NCBI GenBank assembly: GCA_002077065.1
Contig: NAJO01000024.1
Coordinates: forward strand, 186,001 to 250,000
Length of the DNA: 64,000 nt
DNA from: Cryoendolithus antarcticus
Taxonomy: Eukaryota > Ascomycota > Dothideomycetes > Cladosporiales > Cladosporiaceae
Direction: 5' to 3'
The position numbers were made by a program, and so were the translations under genes. Below, piece by piece: positions 12,401-24,171 of the stretch. The number at the start of each line of letters is the position of its first letter. The stretch's first letter is position 1. The notes below the pieces were generated by a model, which worked only from the letters and a program-made list of their open reading frames with translations, was not told the DNA's origin and searched no databases.

Positions 12401-13980
12401 ATGCCCCAAGGCTTGGCCGCCGATGCTGTCACTGGCGTAGGAGCTGGCGGCGTCACTTGGTCCGCTTCTCTCAAGGTATCATACGAAGCTGAGAACGAGC
12501 TGATGTGGCGAGGTGAGTCTTCAACACCACCCCACTTGACTTTCTGATTGGTTAGGCGCGCTTTCTCGGCCAGGTTCGAAGGCTTGCGAGTGACGGACTG
12601 GAGTGCAGCACCTCGGAACTGCAGAGGGGGAACGGCTGCAGAGCTTGAAGACTGCTCGATTCTCATAACGTCAATGGATGGAGGTAGGGAAAGCATTTTC
12701 GATCTTCGTCGGCCAGGTGCTCTCGTCACAGCGGTACCAACCGCATGCTCGATGACCGAGGCATGCAGTGTCTCGCTGACCTGCGCAGCTATGCTTCCCT
12801 CTCCGTGCGTGTGCTGGCGAAGAGAGTATGCATCTTGACCAAGCTCGGTGCTGAGAGACTCTCTCGGATGGGTGACTGGCCTGTACAGACGACTCTCTGT
12901 CAATGGCTGCCGTTGTGCAGCTGCTTCGCCTGACATAGCACGGCGAGAGAACGGAGATGGCTTCCTCCAGACTTCCGCGATCGCAGGTCCATCGTTTCTA
13001 ATCTCACCGGCCGAGGTTTTATCGACTGTCCCGCCAGCTAGCAGATCTACAGCTGCGATCATCTCTGACTCAGTGAGATCAACGCTTGCGGGCGTTGTTG
13101 AGACGGGTGTAGTGGCCTGTGCCTTGCTGAATGCGATCCTCTCTGCATGCGAAGGACGGAGCGGTTTCGCCTTCAAAGCTTGACTAGCCTTGCTTGATTT
13201 GCGAGCGCCAGATGCTTTGCTACTAATCGGTATAGATGTTCTTGTCGCATTCTCGACAGCTGCTTGCACTGCCTTGGCTTTGCGTGCTGCAATTATTTTC
13301 TCTAGCACGCTGCCGAGTTGGGCTTCGACCGAGGGACCTGGTCTGGCGTCCTCGATGGGTACAGGGTCGGGCTTTGGCGCATGATCGTGCAGCACGGTCG
13401 ATGTAGCACTTATCTCTTCCTTTGTAGCTTGGCCTCTCACGTTCTTGATCGCTTCAAGCAGCTCCTCTTTTGTTCGAGAGCTTCGACTGTGTTCTACGCT
13501 GCGGAAAGCTGTCTTCTGCGACGAGGCCACTTCCTCCTGCTTTGGCGTGTCCATGGATCCTGCGTGCCTCTCTAGCTTTGAAAGCAGTGACTTGACCCCA
13601 TTGTCGCGTGGCGGCAGTGATCGTGATTTCGATGCTCCGAGAGGACGCCCGGACGAAGACTCCTCTGTGTCCGCGATGCCATCGTGAGCAGGACTGTAAT
13701 TGTACACTGCACGTCTCTGCGGCCTCGACCGGCCATCGCCAAGCGTCGACTTCCTTTCACTCTTCCATGGAACTGCATCAGCTAAATCTACATTGGCCTG
13801 CCTCGAGTAGTCCGAGCTGATGTCGTTGAGAGGGAAGAGATCGTCTTCGCCTCCTCCGTTGTGCTCGGCGAAGGGAGTCGGGGAGCGACGAGGCCGCGCC
13901 ACATGCAGGTAGCGACGACATGATAGGCAGACATGACGCTGTGTGCTGGCTGGAGGGATGTGGGCCAGCGGCTGGTACAT
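9456..13980 (-). CDS. pet127: Pet127-like mitochondrial RNA-processing protein with a very long N-terminal extension
   Basis: There are two exons, 13980-11523 and 11341-9456, joined in phase 1 through a GTAAGT donor and CACAG acceptor, giving 1447 residues. The first about 40 residues look like a mitochondrial presequence (Arg, Ser and hydrophobic, no acidic residues, with a CLSCRRYLH stretch). About 780 residues of low-complexity Ser/Ala/Thr/Lys-rich sequence follow, apparently disordered. The C-terminal 600 residues carry the Pet127 domain, with conserved stretches such as MPVDEFDF and KYIGSTSSMT (about residue 965). In yeast Pet127 is membrane-bound in mitochondria and acts in 5' processing and decay of mitochondrial RNAs with the degradosome. 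Two further in-frame ATGs lie upstream (14052 and 14094); the internal one was preferred because it starts directly at the presequence. Yeast Pet127 is 800 residues, so the extension is unusual. Confidence 0.85.
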
Positions 13981-14269
13981 TGAGTGGTGTATAGGAAATG
14001 TATATCGGAAGACTGTCCTGCGCGAACTTTTATGGGTGGTTCCTGACGACATACGAGTCAAAATGACATGCCTGAGGCAACCACCATGTGACATATGAGC
14101 TCCCTTGCTGCTGCAGAGTACATCTCCCTCCTACATCGCATGCAGCTCACTTCTTGTCGATCGCCTACACGACCCTTGACAGAATCTTGCGGGTCATAAT
14201 AAGGAAGGTGTTGACGGAATGCGTTGACTCGATTCCCCATAGCTGTGTTCAGCGATACAGGCAGCCAGA

Positions 14270-16207
14270 ATGGACATCTCGCAGACTGTCTCCGGCTACA
14301 TCACCAAGATGGTGTCGGCCGGAGACAGCACGCAGGCGTCTGGAGCAGCGAGAATGAAGATTCTTCTTCTGGACGCTGAGACGGTGAGACTCATCGTACC
14401 GACTCGACCTGTTCCTGGGCTGACAAGCCACTAGGTAGCGATCGTCTCCTCTGCAACTACCCAGTCAGCTCTACTCAATCACAATGTCTACCTCACCGAC
14501 CGTCTTGACAACCCAGAGCGCGAGAAGATGCGCCATCTGCGCTGCATCGCCTTTCTCCGTCCCTCGCCGGAAAGCATTCAATTTCTGATAGACGAGCTGC
14601 GGGAGCCCAAGTATGGCGAATATCACATATGTACGTCCAAGTCTCGAGTCACAAGCACGTGCAGACGGGCTTTCTGACTGACACAGACTTCAGCAACATC
14701 ATCAAGAAGAGCTCACTGGAACGGCTAGCCGAAGCCGATGACCATGAAGTGGTGAAAGCTATTATGGAATACTTTGCCGACTATCTGATTGTGAACCCTG
14801 ATCTGTGCTCGTTGCCATCGCCAACGCGGATGTTCTCCTCTTCGGCGGATCTGTGGAATCAGGATGCGCTTAGCAGGGCTACTGAGGGGGTACTGGGATT
14901 GCTGCTGTCACTGAAGAAGAAGCCACTCATACGATATGAGAAGAACAGTCTGCTGTGCAAGAAGCTGGCAACAGAGGTGCGGTACAACATGACACAAGAG
15001 GAACAGGTCTTCGACTTCCGGAAACCTGACACGCCTCCCATACTGTTAGTCGTAGATCGACGCGACGACCCTATCACACCGCTGCTGACACAGTGGACGT
15101 ACCAAGCCATGGTGCACGAGCTGCTCGGGATCGAGAATGGGAGAGTGAACCTCAGTGATGTGCCCGAAGTCAGATCAGAGTTCAAGGTGTGCCATTTCGA
15201 GAGGGCGTCTTTCATATCGTGCAGCAGCTGACTCCACGCAGGAAATTGTCATCAGCCAAGATCAAGACCCATTCTTCGCAAAGAATATGTACCTCAACTT
15301 CGGCGACCTTGGCCAGAACGCCAAGGACTACGTCGAGCAGTTCGCCTCGAAGCAAGCATCGGGCCAGAAGCTCGACAGCATAGAAGACATGAAGCGCTTT
15401 GTCGAAGAGTACCCCGAGTTCCGACGTCTGAGCGGGAATGTCACCAAACATGTTACTTTGGTGACGGAGCTTTCCCGTCGAGTGGGAACGGACAATCTCC
15501 TTGATGTCTCCGAGCTCGAGCAAAGCCTAGCCTGCAACGACAATCACAGCCAAGACGTCAAGACGCTGCAACGTCTGATACAAAACTCCGCCGTGCCACC
15601 GGACAACAAGCTACGTCTTGTTGCGATCTACGCTCTGCGCTACGCAAATCATGCCTCGAACTCTACACCCGCGTTGATGGATCTTCTAGGCGTAGCAGGC
15701 AACATCTCCCGCCATCGCATCAACCTTATCCCCAAACTGATGACCTACGCCCACTCCCTGCAACTTCAAACGTCCCAATCTGGCCTACCAGATCTATTCC
15801 AGCCCTCAGGTATCTTCGACTCAGCGCGTCAACGCCTAAACCGCGGCCTGCGCGGCGTAGAGAACGTTTACACTCAGCATTCTCCGCGTCTCGAGACGAC
15901 ATTGCAGGACCTGATCAAGGGCCGACTGGCTACCAACGCTTACCCGTTCATCGAAGGCGGTGGTCAGACGAGGGACAAGCCACAGGACATCATTGTTGTG
16001 ATGGTGGGAGGTGTGACGTACGAGGAAGCGAAGATGGTTGCGCAGGTTAATGCTAGTAGTCCTGGGGTCAGGGTGGTCCTTTGTGGCACTGGTGTTCTAA
16101 ACTCGAAGAAGTTCTTGGATGAGGTCGAGGAGGCTGTTGACGCTTGGCCAGAGCCGCGGGAGGGCACTGCGGCAGGGAGACTGAGGAAGGAGGTTGGAAG
16201 GGCGTGA
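14270..16207 (+). CDS. vps45: Vps45, Sec1/Munc18-family regulator of endosomal membrane fusion
   Basis: Four exons (14270-14383, 14435-14630, 14687-15186, 15242-16207) splice in phase to 591 residues, matching the usual 570-600. It opens with the Vps45 start pattern (GYITKMVS, then MKILLLDAET) and continues with TDRLDNPEREKMRHLRC, PSPESIQFLIDELREPKYGE and, after the third splice, EIVISQDQDPFF, all family landmarks. SM proteins clasp SNARE bundles; Vps45 works with the syntaxin Tlg2/Pep12 in Golgi-to-endosome and vacuole traffic. It is soluble, with no signal peptide or membrane helix. It shares a 289-base divergent promoter with pet127. The final codon lies beside a GTGAGT, so a short extra 3' exon is conceivable, but the stop TGA at 16205 fits the family length. 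Confidence 0.95.
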
Positions 16208-16530
16208 GTCTGCTGGACTTCTGCTGAGATACGATGTTCTGTGGGAACGCAGGCAGATAAAACTGTCACGTGCTTCGCACGGTCCAATATTAGATATCTC
16301 CGGATGCACTTCCTTATCTCGAAGACATCCACTCTGCCTTCTTGACTTCAACCACACCTTGTTCGTCCCTTCTTGACATCCACACCATCTGCCCGTACCT
16401 CTGGCTCATCTCAGCATTTGAACTCTTCCTGAGATTCAAGCGTAGCATCGATCTCGTCTTCGAAAACATTTCTCGGAGAACCTTCGTATAGGGCTTGGCT
16501 GGAATTACGTACCAGAATCCTCTCACTGGA

Positions 16531-16894
16531 TCACGAGCGCAGGCACACGAGCGGATGACAAAGTGTATACTGGTACCTCGAAATGCACCAAGATCGCCTG
16601 CAAGAGTATGGCTTGCTATAGGAATGGTCACAGCTGGCTTTGCGAGCGCGATGTTTCAGCATAATGGTCAGTATCGTTGCGATGTCCAGCTTAGGATCAG
16701 AAAGGTCGAACAGCGAAGCGAGAGTGTGCTTGACAGTATGGCTTTTCGAACTCTCTGTTCCCGCCGCATACCCGAGGAGTTGTTTGACAATGACGATGGG
16801 CGCTCGCTGGAGAGAAGCCTCCATCGCACCATCAGAGTGATGCGTGCGGTGTGACTGTAAGCTGTAGACGGCAAGTACGTTGTTCATCTTTCCT
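16531..16894 (-). CDS. Doubtful 120-residue hypothetical protein
   Basis: This is an ATG-started frame of about 120 codons between vps45 and the HPP gene, on the opposite strand to both. The N-terminal two thirds read like a mixed globular peptide with a short helical stretch (DIATILTIML); the last third is Cys/Arg/Tyr-rich and looks like non-coding read-through. I recognise no family. A GC-moderate codon pattern and a position with its own 155-base divergent spacer to the HPP gene are the only points in favour. It may instead be 3' flanking sequence. Confidence 0.2.
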
Positions 16895-17049
16895 ACCGTA
16901 TACTCTGCCACATTTTGCGTGTCTTCTGGACATCTCGAACTTCGAGTATCGCGTTGGTACTGGAGCAGCGATTTTACAGCTCAGCGTGCTCTCGTTTGAA
17001 GCTCGCGAGACAGCATCAGAGAGTACATTCACAACGACACACCGCAGCG

Positions 17050-18023
17050 ATGCCGTCCAAAGCCGCCTCAAACCTCCTAGACTTCGACATAGACTCCCAC
17101 CTAAACCCTTACATCCCTCACAATCGCCTGGACCGACTCCCACGCTCCATCTCTCGCTGGCTTGGCTATCGCCACGATGAAAGCAAAGACCCTCACGCAT
17201 TGATCCAATGGATTTCAACTTTCTTCGGCGTCTTCCTGGGCCTCTTGACCGTAGGCGCGGTGTACAACTACGCCCCCGCCATTAGCAGTCACAACCCACC
17301 CATCATAATCGCCTCCTTGGGCGCAACCGCAGTGCTAGAATACTCCGCCATCCGCACGCCCTTGGCACAACCCCGGAACGCCATTCTCGGCCACGCAATA
17401 TGCGCTATCATGGGTGTCAGCATCTCGAAGCTTTTCCAGCTTTCGCCGAATTTCGAGCACATCCAATGGGTCGCCGGCGCACTGAGCTGCGCGATCGCGA
17501 CAGTGATGATGGCTATGACTAACACTATACATCCACCTGGTGGCGCGACGGTAGTCATGGCCGCCACGCAGCCGAATGTTATTGCTATGGGGTGGTGGTT
17601 TGTGCCGGTGCTAATGGTGGGTTATACGCTCATGATGGGCGTGGCATTGTTGGTGAACAACGTCGCGAGGCAGTATCCCGTGTATTGGTGGACGCCGCAG
17701 GAGGTTGGGGGAAAGTTGAGGAAGCAAGGGGATGGGGAAGAGGTGAAGGATATGGAGGGTGGGGAGAGGACGGGGAGTGATGCTAGCAGGTATGTGACTT
17801 GTGAACGACACTTTGGATGTCTGCAGTGGAAGCTGACTTTTGAACTTGCAGTGAACGCACACTTGGACACGCTGTGCCGGAGTTAAAGGTGTACACGCAC
17901 GCTGCGGATGAGATAGTGCTTACAGCAGAGAGGATGCAGTTACCAGCGCACGTGAAGGTGACTGCAGATGAGCTGGCTCTGATTGAAAGCCTTCGAGCGC
18001 GAATAGAAGCAGCACACGACTAA
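17050..18023 (+). CDS. HPP-family integral membrane protein
   Basis: Two exons (17050-17789 and 17852-18023) join in phase 2 to a 303-residue protein. About 55 soluble residues lead into four to five close-packed hydrophobic helices with the name-giving motif NTIHPPGGAT in the last third of the membrane part, the hallmark of the HPP family. The tail after the membrane region is hydrophilic, charged and carries a helical stretch (LTAERMQLPAHVKV). Members are found in bacteria, fungi and plants; a plant chloroplast member has been linked to nitrite transport, but the role of the fungal ones is not established. The 3' end of the first exon is extremely G-rich on the plus strand (17706-17780). 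The start was chosen at the first ATG before a typical soluble N-terminus. Confidence 0.85.
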
Positions 18024-18219
18024 TCATGCATTTAGTCTCAACTCGCAAGCGTAACATGAATCGTATGCCAGTCTCATTTGTCCTCAACACCTGGCAGTCA
18101 TCGATCTAGCATCATCCACGGAAGCCAGCGTTTGTGGAACTGTCGAACGTATCGCGTTTGTACATACACTTCGTTTCATCATACTGTCATGCACCACCAT
18201 CTCCATAGCTAGCTCGTGC

Positions 18220-18871
18220 TCAGGTGATGCGCTGCTCCCCCGGCACAGCATCCAGCGTCCCGTCCTTCGCCTGCCCACTTGTAACATTCTCTTCAGACCC
18301 GTCCCTTGACTTGAGATACTCCTTCCGGTACTCATTCGCATCCGTATCCTCACTACGCTTCAACGGCGTCCACTTCGGGTCCTCCTTGAAAAGCCGCAGC
18401 GCTTTCGTGTACTGTCTCACTAGTCAGCTCCTGCCCAATTTAACCTGAGCCGGTGGCACTGATGCATACGTTCTCCTCGTCTGTCGTGAAACGGTGGTAT
18501 ATCCCCGCTGGCATGATCATCAAATCACCCCTCTCCAGCCTCAACCGAATCCACTCATCGCCCTTGCTCCTAACATCGAAATACCCGCCTCCAGCCAATA
18601 TATACCGGATCTCCTCGTCCTCGTGCAGGTGCTCGTGGAAGAACGTCTTCACCTTCTCCTCATAGTTCGGTAGCAGTGTGGGAGAGATCTCAATCTCGTC
18701 TCGGTTCTTGTAGTTGCGGGATGTGGCGATCCTGTTCACCGAGTCGAGGTCATCGGGCAGGTAGTGGTGGGTGACATTCAGAGCTTCGAGGGCTGATGGA
18801 GGGACGGGGCGGCCGGAGTCGTGGGGGAGGCGTTGATCGCCGGGGACGTTGTCGTAGTAGTAGGCTTTCAT
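18220..18871 (-). CDS. adi1: Acireductone dioxygenase (methionine salvage)
   Basis: Two exons, 18871-18470 and 18411-18220 (58-base intron, phase 0), give 197 residues. The single-domain cupin enzyme splits 1,2-dihydroxy-3-keto-5-methylthiopentene with oxygen, giving the keto-acid precursor of methionine in the iron form. The metal ligands are visible: His81, His83 and Glu87 in [12 protein letters not shown], and His126 in AGIYHRF. The start MKAYYYDN is the usual one, and the splice restores the conserved N-Y-x-KA-x-RLF stretch. The C-terminal 40 residues are charged and extend beyond the cupin fold. It sits just downstream of the metal transporter gene on the same strand, with about 270 bases between them. 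Confidence 0.95.
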
Positions 18872-19142
18872 CTTGGCTAGTGCTTGGGGTTGTAGGATTG
18901 GAGATGAACGAGTGGAGAGAGTTATTGCATACGGATACATATTTTGGTATCCTTTGACTTCCCCACCTACCTTAGTCCCCTCGCACGTCATTCGATAGCA
19001 CGTGGCGACATGAGTGGAGAACGAAGTAAGAGTTACATGTATCCTTGAAGCAATCCGATGAGACGAGTGACTGCTACGCTGGCGCAGTATAACTTTCTGT
19101 ACATCTATAATACATCGCTGCCGCCCGAAGGAATCCATCTCT

Positions 19143-21100
19143 TCACCCTTGCGACATATGACTTGGTAGATTGTAAGGCGTATAGTCCATGTGCACGAAC
19201 GCTCGATCCACATTTGGCACGCTCTCCAATACATACTGGAGACTCTCTCCAAGATCGTGACTGTCTCTTAGGCTCGTAGCCTCGTCCAGCACGATGTCTA
19301 CTTCAGCCACAAGCTTATCCCCACTATGGTAAGCTTGCAGACCTTGAATCTGCTTGATTGTCTTCGCGAATCGCATCGTAAGGTAGAGCAGAATGTTACG
19401 CTCGTCTGCGCTTGCCGCCGCACCAGTGAGATTTCGGATATGCTCTGAAGACGTAGAAGACCAGTTAAAGATCACATAGAGCGAAAGCAGAATACCACCG
19501 AGCGGATCAAGCCACCAGACCTTGGCGTAGAAGCCAATGAGCGGAAAGACGATGGAGAAGAAGTTGAACACGACGTCTGTCATAGCGTCCTGAGCAAGCG
19601 CCTGAACGGAGGAGTTGTGTATGAGGCGACACCAGAACCAGCAGCCGGCCTTGATGACGACTGTGCCAGCCATGATGGCGATGGCGGGGATCGTCAGTTG
19701 GACAATGCTGTGGTCAGGCCCGTTGAGCTTTTGCACGCCTTCAAGAGCAACCTGCACGAAGGATGTGATCATGATGACAGAGAAGACCAAAACGCCGACT
19801 GGTTCCAGTCGTCGGCGACCGATCGGGTAAGCCTGTCATCTGAGTGTCAGTATTTCTCGACCCGTGGGTATGATTCAAGCTTGGTTCACTCACATATTGA
19901 TCGTTCCTTGCGATCAGATACGTCGTGACCCAGATGATCGCAGTGGATAAAAAGTCCAATGCCGCATCCACTAAGCTCGCAAGCACAGACACTGACGATG
20001 ACATGGCTACGACGATGATCTTCATGATCAAGAGCACAGTGTTCGCGGCAAGGTTGAGGTAGATCGCAACCGTCACAACGCGCGAAGACGAGTCAGTCTC
20101 CTCTTCCACCTCGAAGTCCGGAGGCATGATCTGCACATCATCTGCATCACCAGTATCTTCGTCTTCGGCAGCCTTTCGGGCAAGTAGAGGGGTACTCTCA
20201 TCGTCACGCTTGACTCGGAAGATGTCTTTCGTACGATTCACCTTGTGAGGCTGCGCGCCCAGTTGGCCATTGCCCTCATGCTGCAACTCTGGAGTGTCGC
20301 TGGCTGGTGGTGTGCTTGCCGGCGTGGACTCCTCGCAGATCGTGGATGGTACGTGCGGCTCATTTCCATGGATCGCGGAGTGCTGCGGAGCACCTTGCTG
20401 ATACTCCTGGATCAGGTTGTGCGGCAGACTACTGTCCAGAAGGCGGTCGATGTACAGATAATTCTGTATCAGGCTGTTACAGCGCTCGTAATACGCGCGC
20501 AGTGGTTTGCTCAGCTTCGCCAAGTCCTGCTCGGTCTTGTAGTACTTCTCCCACCGATAACGAGGATTGCTGTTGCCGATGAGACGTTGAGAGCGCATTT
20601 GCGGCGTGTTAAGTACGCTCATTCTACGATCGTTCCTGTGCAGGTTGTGGTCAGCAAGAGCGCTGATTTGGACCTTCAGTCACCCACGTGGCGCTCTCAT
20701 TGTCTTCCATGTGGAAAATCTAGACATATCCCAGGGTCCTTCGCGCGATCACTCACAACACAGCGGCCTCATGCTCTCCCCACACCGGCACGAACGCCTG
20801 CCTCTTTCCTGTCTCAATATCACGGTCCACTCCATGCTGGTGCCCACTCTCTTGACTCCTCTCCGTACTGCGTCGTTGCAAGTCCTCGCCGAAACTGCTC
20901 CGCCTTCTTGTAGACTTTGGCCGCTGGTTCAAGCCAGCAATATTTGTATTGGAGCGATTCGATATCAAGGTAGGTAGAGCTTGGCCACGCGTGGAGAGTG
21001 ATCTGCCCTCTTCCCCGAGTGGCAGGTACCCTTTCATGCCCGGGAAGCGGTAGGTGCGAGGGTGCGCATCGCGATCCTCGGGCGAGGCGTGATCGGACAT
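19143..21100 (-). CDS. Cation diffusion facilitator (CDF) metal transporter, DxxxD (manganese/iron-like) type
   Basis: Three exons, 21100-20757, 20635-19894 and 19832-19143, splice in phase to 591 residues. A cytosolic N-terminal region of about 290 residues (Arg/Ser-rich, then acidic, with the fungal-CDF landmark [20 protein letters not shown]) precedes six membrane helices. Helix 2 carries DAALD (about 331-335) and helix 5 DAMTD (about 443-447). Zinc CDFs have His in the first of these positions, while a double DxxxD is typical of manganese-type members. The splice at 19894/19832 rebuilds the [13 protein letters not shown] loop, and a CDF C-terminal dimerisation domain follows. It probably exports Mn(II) or a similar ion from the cytosol, either to a vacuole/Golgi compartment or out of the cell. 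The metal is inferred from motif only. Confidence 0.9.
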
Positions 21101-21525
21101 GATCGCAATGCGCCGGACAGGCCTACGCTTGCGACACAACGTGAGAATGAATGAAGTGTGAGTTCGTGGCACGTGAAGCTTGCTCGCGTGGCCGATAAGC
21201 TTTGCTCGAAGTGAAGCTTCCGCCAAACCTTAAAATGACAGCTTCATGCGAGGGACGTAATTCGACTGATGATCATCTTCTATCACACTAAGTTACGATA
21301 GATATTGCAACGAGCCTGGGAAGCTCATCTCAGTGCTCATACGAAGTGTGGCAGACCTCTATGGATGCCAGAATTATCACAGTCCCGCTACACAAACTCG
21401 GTATCATGGTAACGACAAGGAACCGGGAAACGTGAAGCTAGAAATTGCATTCAATTACTCGAACGCCCGCATAGCAACCTGCTACGCTATAGCATGTCTC
21501 ATCAGCTCAACATGCTCCCACCGCT
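21101..21525. other. Spacer between CDF gene promoter and small ORF
   Basis: These 425 bases lie upstream of the CDF transporter gene and downstream of a small minus-strand gene. There is no coding frame of note and no repeat. It should contain the transporter promoter; no convincing motif was recognised. Confidence 0.4.
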
Positions 21526-21774
21526 TCAGCGACGGGATCCATCTGCATCGGGCCTATACCCACCCGCACCTCGCTCATACATCTCCGGGTGCCTCTCATG
21601 GTGGAGCATGGGCGGATTCCTCCTCTCCTCCTGCGCATTACTGTGCGCGGTCTGCGCAGCGCCGCTGGCGTAGGGGTTCGAGGGCCCACTAGCGTTCGCG
21701 GGCGGATGCACCGCGGGCTTATCATCGGTCTGGGCACCCTGGGGTTGATAGTTGTTGTTGTCGTACCGGCTCAT
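21526..21774 (-). CDS. Small hydrophilic hypothetical protein (82 residues)
   Basis: This is a single-exon frame starting at an ATG after a pyrimidine-rich leader and ending at TGA. The protein is rich in Asn, Pro, Ala, Gln, Arg and Glu, has no hydrophobic segment and is predicted by eye to be fully disordered (start MSRYDNNNYQPQ, end GGYRPDADGSRR). Small hydrophilic proteins of this type are common in filamentous fungi and are often stress- or spore-associated, but no family is recognised. The frame is open for 39 further codons upstream. The internal ATG is preferred because of the leader composition. Confidence 0.5.
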   Translation of the reverse strand: MSRYDNNNYQPQGAQTDDKPAVHPPANASGPSNPYASGAAQTAHSNAQEERRNPPMLHHERHPEMYERGAGGYRPDADGSRR

Positions 21775-22695
21775 GATGGGCTTGGACTTGTGGCTGATGG
21801 TGCGAGGAATGGGCAGTGCTGCTTGGGGTAGCTGGGTAGATGGATGATAGTTGATGGTCCGAAAGCGATGGTATCGGTGTGGGGATTCCATCGTCCTGAG
21901 ACTTGCAACGAGTTGCTTATAAGCCTTTTCGTTGAGGTCGTCAATGCTGGGACCCAGGTGTAACAGCAGCTATCCGCGGTGCTCCCAGCTGTCACGGCTT
22001 GACTGTGAGGATCGTCTAGGATATCGCAGTGCACGGCCAATGTGCCGGCTGTTCCAGCGTGCTGTGGATGTCCGGATGGTGGCTGATCTCTCTGCTGATG
22101 CTGAGCACATCCAATGCCGCATACTACAGTGCAACGCGAACGATAGAAGCAGCGGACTACTCGAGGGATGAACCCAGTCGACAGAGCTTGTGTATGCTGC
22201 GTCGCAACAGTCGATCGCCGCTAGCGCTGCTTTGGAGAGCTCCTAGGGAAGTCTCAACTCTCGCCGTCAGCGTAGCGACGTATACACTGTTGCGATGCTG
22301 CCGATACCAGCGTGTTTCTCAATCAGAATTCCCTGAGAGGTCCGCTTTCATTGCTAATTGCGTATCGTAAGGACCATGACTGCGCCTGCAGACCAGGGCA
22401 AGGAACTTGGTATGCTGGATCAGCGGGCTACAGTGTCGACTGCGTTACGCTGTAGTGAAGTCAGCAAGGTTGTAATAAAGTGTTGTATGCTCACTAGCTC
22501 CCGTCTCGATCCGCCAGCAACGGCGAGCTCGACGTCATGAGCAGGCCATGTCTCCAGATCACATAGACAGAAGGTACGATCGAGGGAGCAGTACCTGACA
22601 GAACCCCCCTTTTACATTACGAGAGACACAGCACAGAGCTGAAGTAAGTGAGTCGGACGAGACGTAGACATCAACATACGTACACTGAGATTCTG
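21775..22695. other. Non-coding stretch upstream of the small gene
   Basis: A 921-base region has no frame that resembles a protein on either strand. It contains the promoter of the small minus-strand gene at its left end and the 3' flank of the Ytp1-like gene at its right end. No repeats or RNA genes were recognised. Confidence 0.45.
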
Positions 22696-24171
22696 CTACC
22701 GTGGATGGCCATTCGTGCCCTTTGTCATCGCACCGCCCTCGGCATCATTATCGTCGCTCATCAAGCCTTCCAGCTCGAACTCCTGTGCGTCGGCGGCGGC
22801 TCGATCCGTAGCATTAGCTATACGTGGGTGGCCGTTCGCCAGACCATTGGCCAGTGGTCGCTCACCGTCATCCTTGCGAGGCAGAGAAGAAGGCTTGGTG
22901 TTGGCGGAGTAGAGGGAGAGAAGCATGAGGACGACTGCAGCGTTGTCAGCAGAAGATAGAAGAGATGTGGGTAGCAGAGTTGACCCACAGAGGAAGAGCA
23001 AGAAGCTGATACTGAACAAGATCAGTATGTACGCCACATGCGTGACATTGTTCGAGGCCAGCAGCGCCATCTGCTCCTCAGTCGCGCCCATGAACAGGAA
23101 GCCGCTGGCGTACAGCAAGAAAGGCGGCAAGTACTGGAAGCTGTTGACCTCATCCTCGTCTCCTTCGATCGTTGACCTGTCTTTCAATACGAAGCTGATC
23201 TCGACAATCCTCGTGACGCCCACGCTCATAAGCGTGTACCCGAAGAAGGAGTGCACATGAGTGCTCAGCTCGAGCGACTGTGGATGCGCACTCATGCCCC
23301 AGCCAGTCATGAAGATGACGATGGCGGGAATCAGGTTTCGTTTCGGGCGGCCTTGCTTGTCGCGTGAAAGCCAGATGCCGACGAGTCCAGCTGCCCACCA
23401 GATAATGCCCATACTCGTGTGCTGCAGGTCGTTGCGGACCCATGGCCCTCCCCAGCGATGCTCGGTGAAGGTGTTCACACAACCCCAAGCAGCGATCACG
23501 CAACTATCCCAGAACTCCTGGCTTCGTCCGGTCCGCTTCAGGAAGCCTGAGCCGTTGACAAGCAGTATCGTGAGCACAATGCCATACCCTACGAAGGCCG
23601 AGCCCATGATGAAGTGCGCAGCACACTGGCCAGTATGCTCGCCTTGACAGAAGCCCTGCGCCGCGATTCCCCCAAATAGCATCTGCACCCACGCCGCCAC
23701 CGGAATGATGCCCCCAAGAATTCCATGCGCCTTAATCTGCAGCGGCCGCACTCTTCCGAGAAACCCTTTCTCCAAATGTAGCCTCAGATACACCCCCAAA
23801 ACGACCTGCACAATCAACAATAGCATCAGCCAGTTTGCGAACCCAGCGTGAGCATTCTTCCCAAATTGCCGTCCCTTGTGCAAGTGACCTAGGAAGTATC
23901 CGGGAATCGCTATGGCGCTGCCCAGGATCTGGACAGGCACGTGCCAGCGGGACTTCACGAGGCCTAGTACCATGCCGGTGGGGAAGAGGATACCCCATGC
24001 CAGGGTCTGGAGGAGGATGTGGATCCAGAGTGTGGTGTCGATGGGTTCCGGGGAGATGGCTTCGCCTTCGGGGACGGCGTCATGACCGCCATGAGCGAGG
24101 GCTGTGGCGGCAAGACATAGCAGGGTGGAGACGAGAGGCAGCATGCCTGGCCGGGTGCGGAAGGTCGCCAT
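22696..24171 (-). CDS. Ytp1-like integral membrane protein
   Basis: This is an intronless gene of 491 residues. A cleavable signal peptide ends near ALA-HGGHD (about residue 26), followed by about twelve hydrophobic helices. The first half resembles the cytochrome-b561-like fold (helices with single His residues, e.g. FLGHLHKG and IKAHGILGG) and the second half is the Ytp1 domain (HRWGGPWVRNDLQHTSMGI, then HVHSFFGYTLM). The C-terminal 60 residues are soluble and acidic. Yeast Ytp1 is a membrane protein of unknown function. The His pairs suggest haem binding, which is inference. It shares a 190-base divergent promoter with swi5. Confidence 0.85.
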   Translation of the reverse strand: MATFRTRPGMLPLVSTLLCLAATALAHGGHDAVPEGEAISPEPIDTTLWIHILLQTLAWGILFPTGMVLGLVKSRWHVPVQILGSAIAIPGYFLGHLHKGRQFGKNAHAGFANWLMLLLIVQVVLGVYLRLHLEKGFLGRVRPLQIKAHGILGGIIPVAAWVQMLFGGIAAQGFCQGEHTGQCAAHFIMGSAFVGYGIVLTILLVNGSGFLKRTGRSQEFWDSCVIAAWGCVNTFTEHRWGGPWVRNDLQHTSMGIIWWAAGLVGIWLSRDKQGRPKRNLIPAIVIFMTGWGMSAHPQSLELSTHVHSFFGYTLMSVGVTRIVEISFVLKDRSTIEGDEDEVNSFQYLPPFLLYASGFLFMGATEEQMALLASNNVTHVAYILILFSISFLLFLCGSTLLPTSLLSSADNAAVVLMLLSLYSANTKPSSLPRKDDGERPLANGLANGHPRIANATDRAAADAQEFELEGLMSDDNDAEGGAMTKGTNGHPR

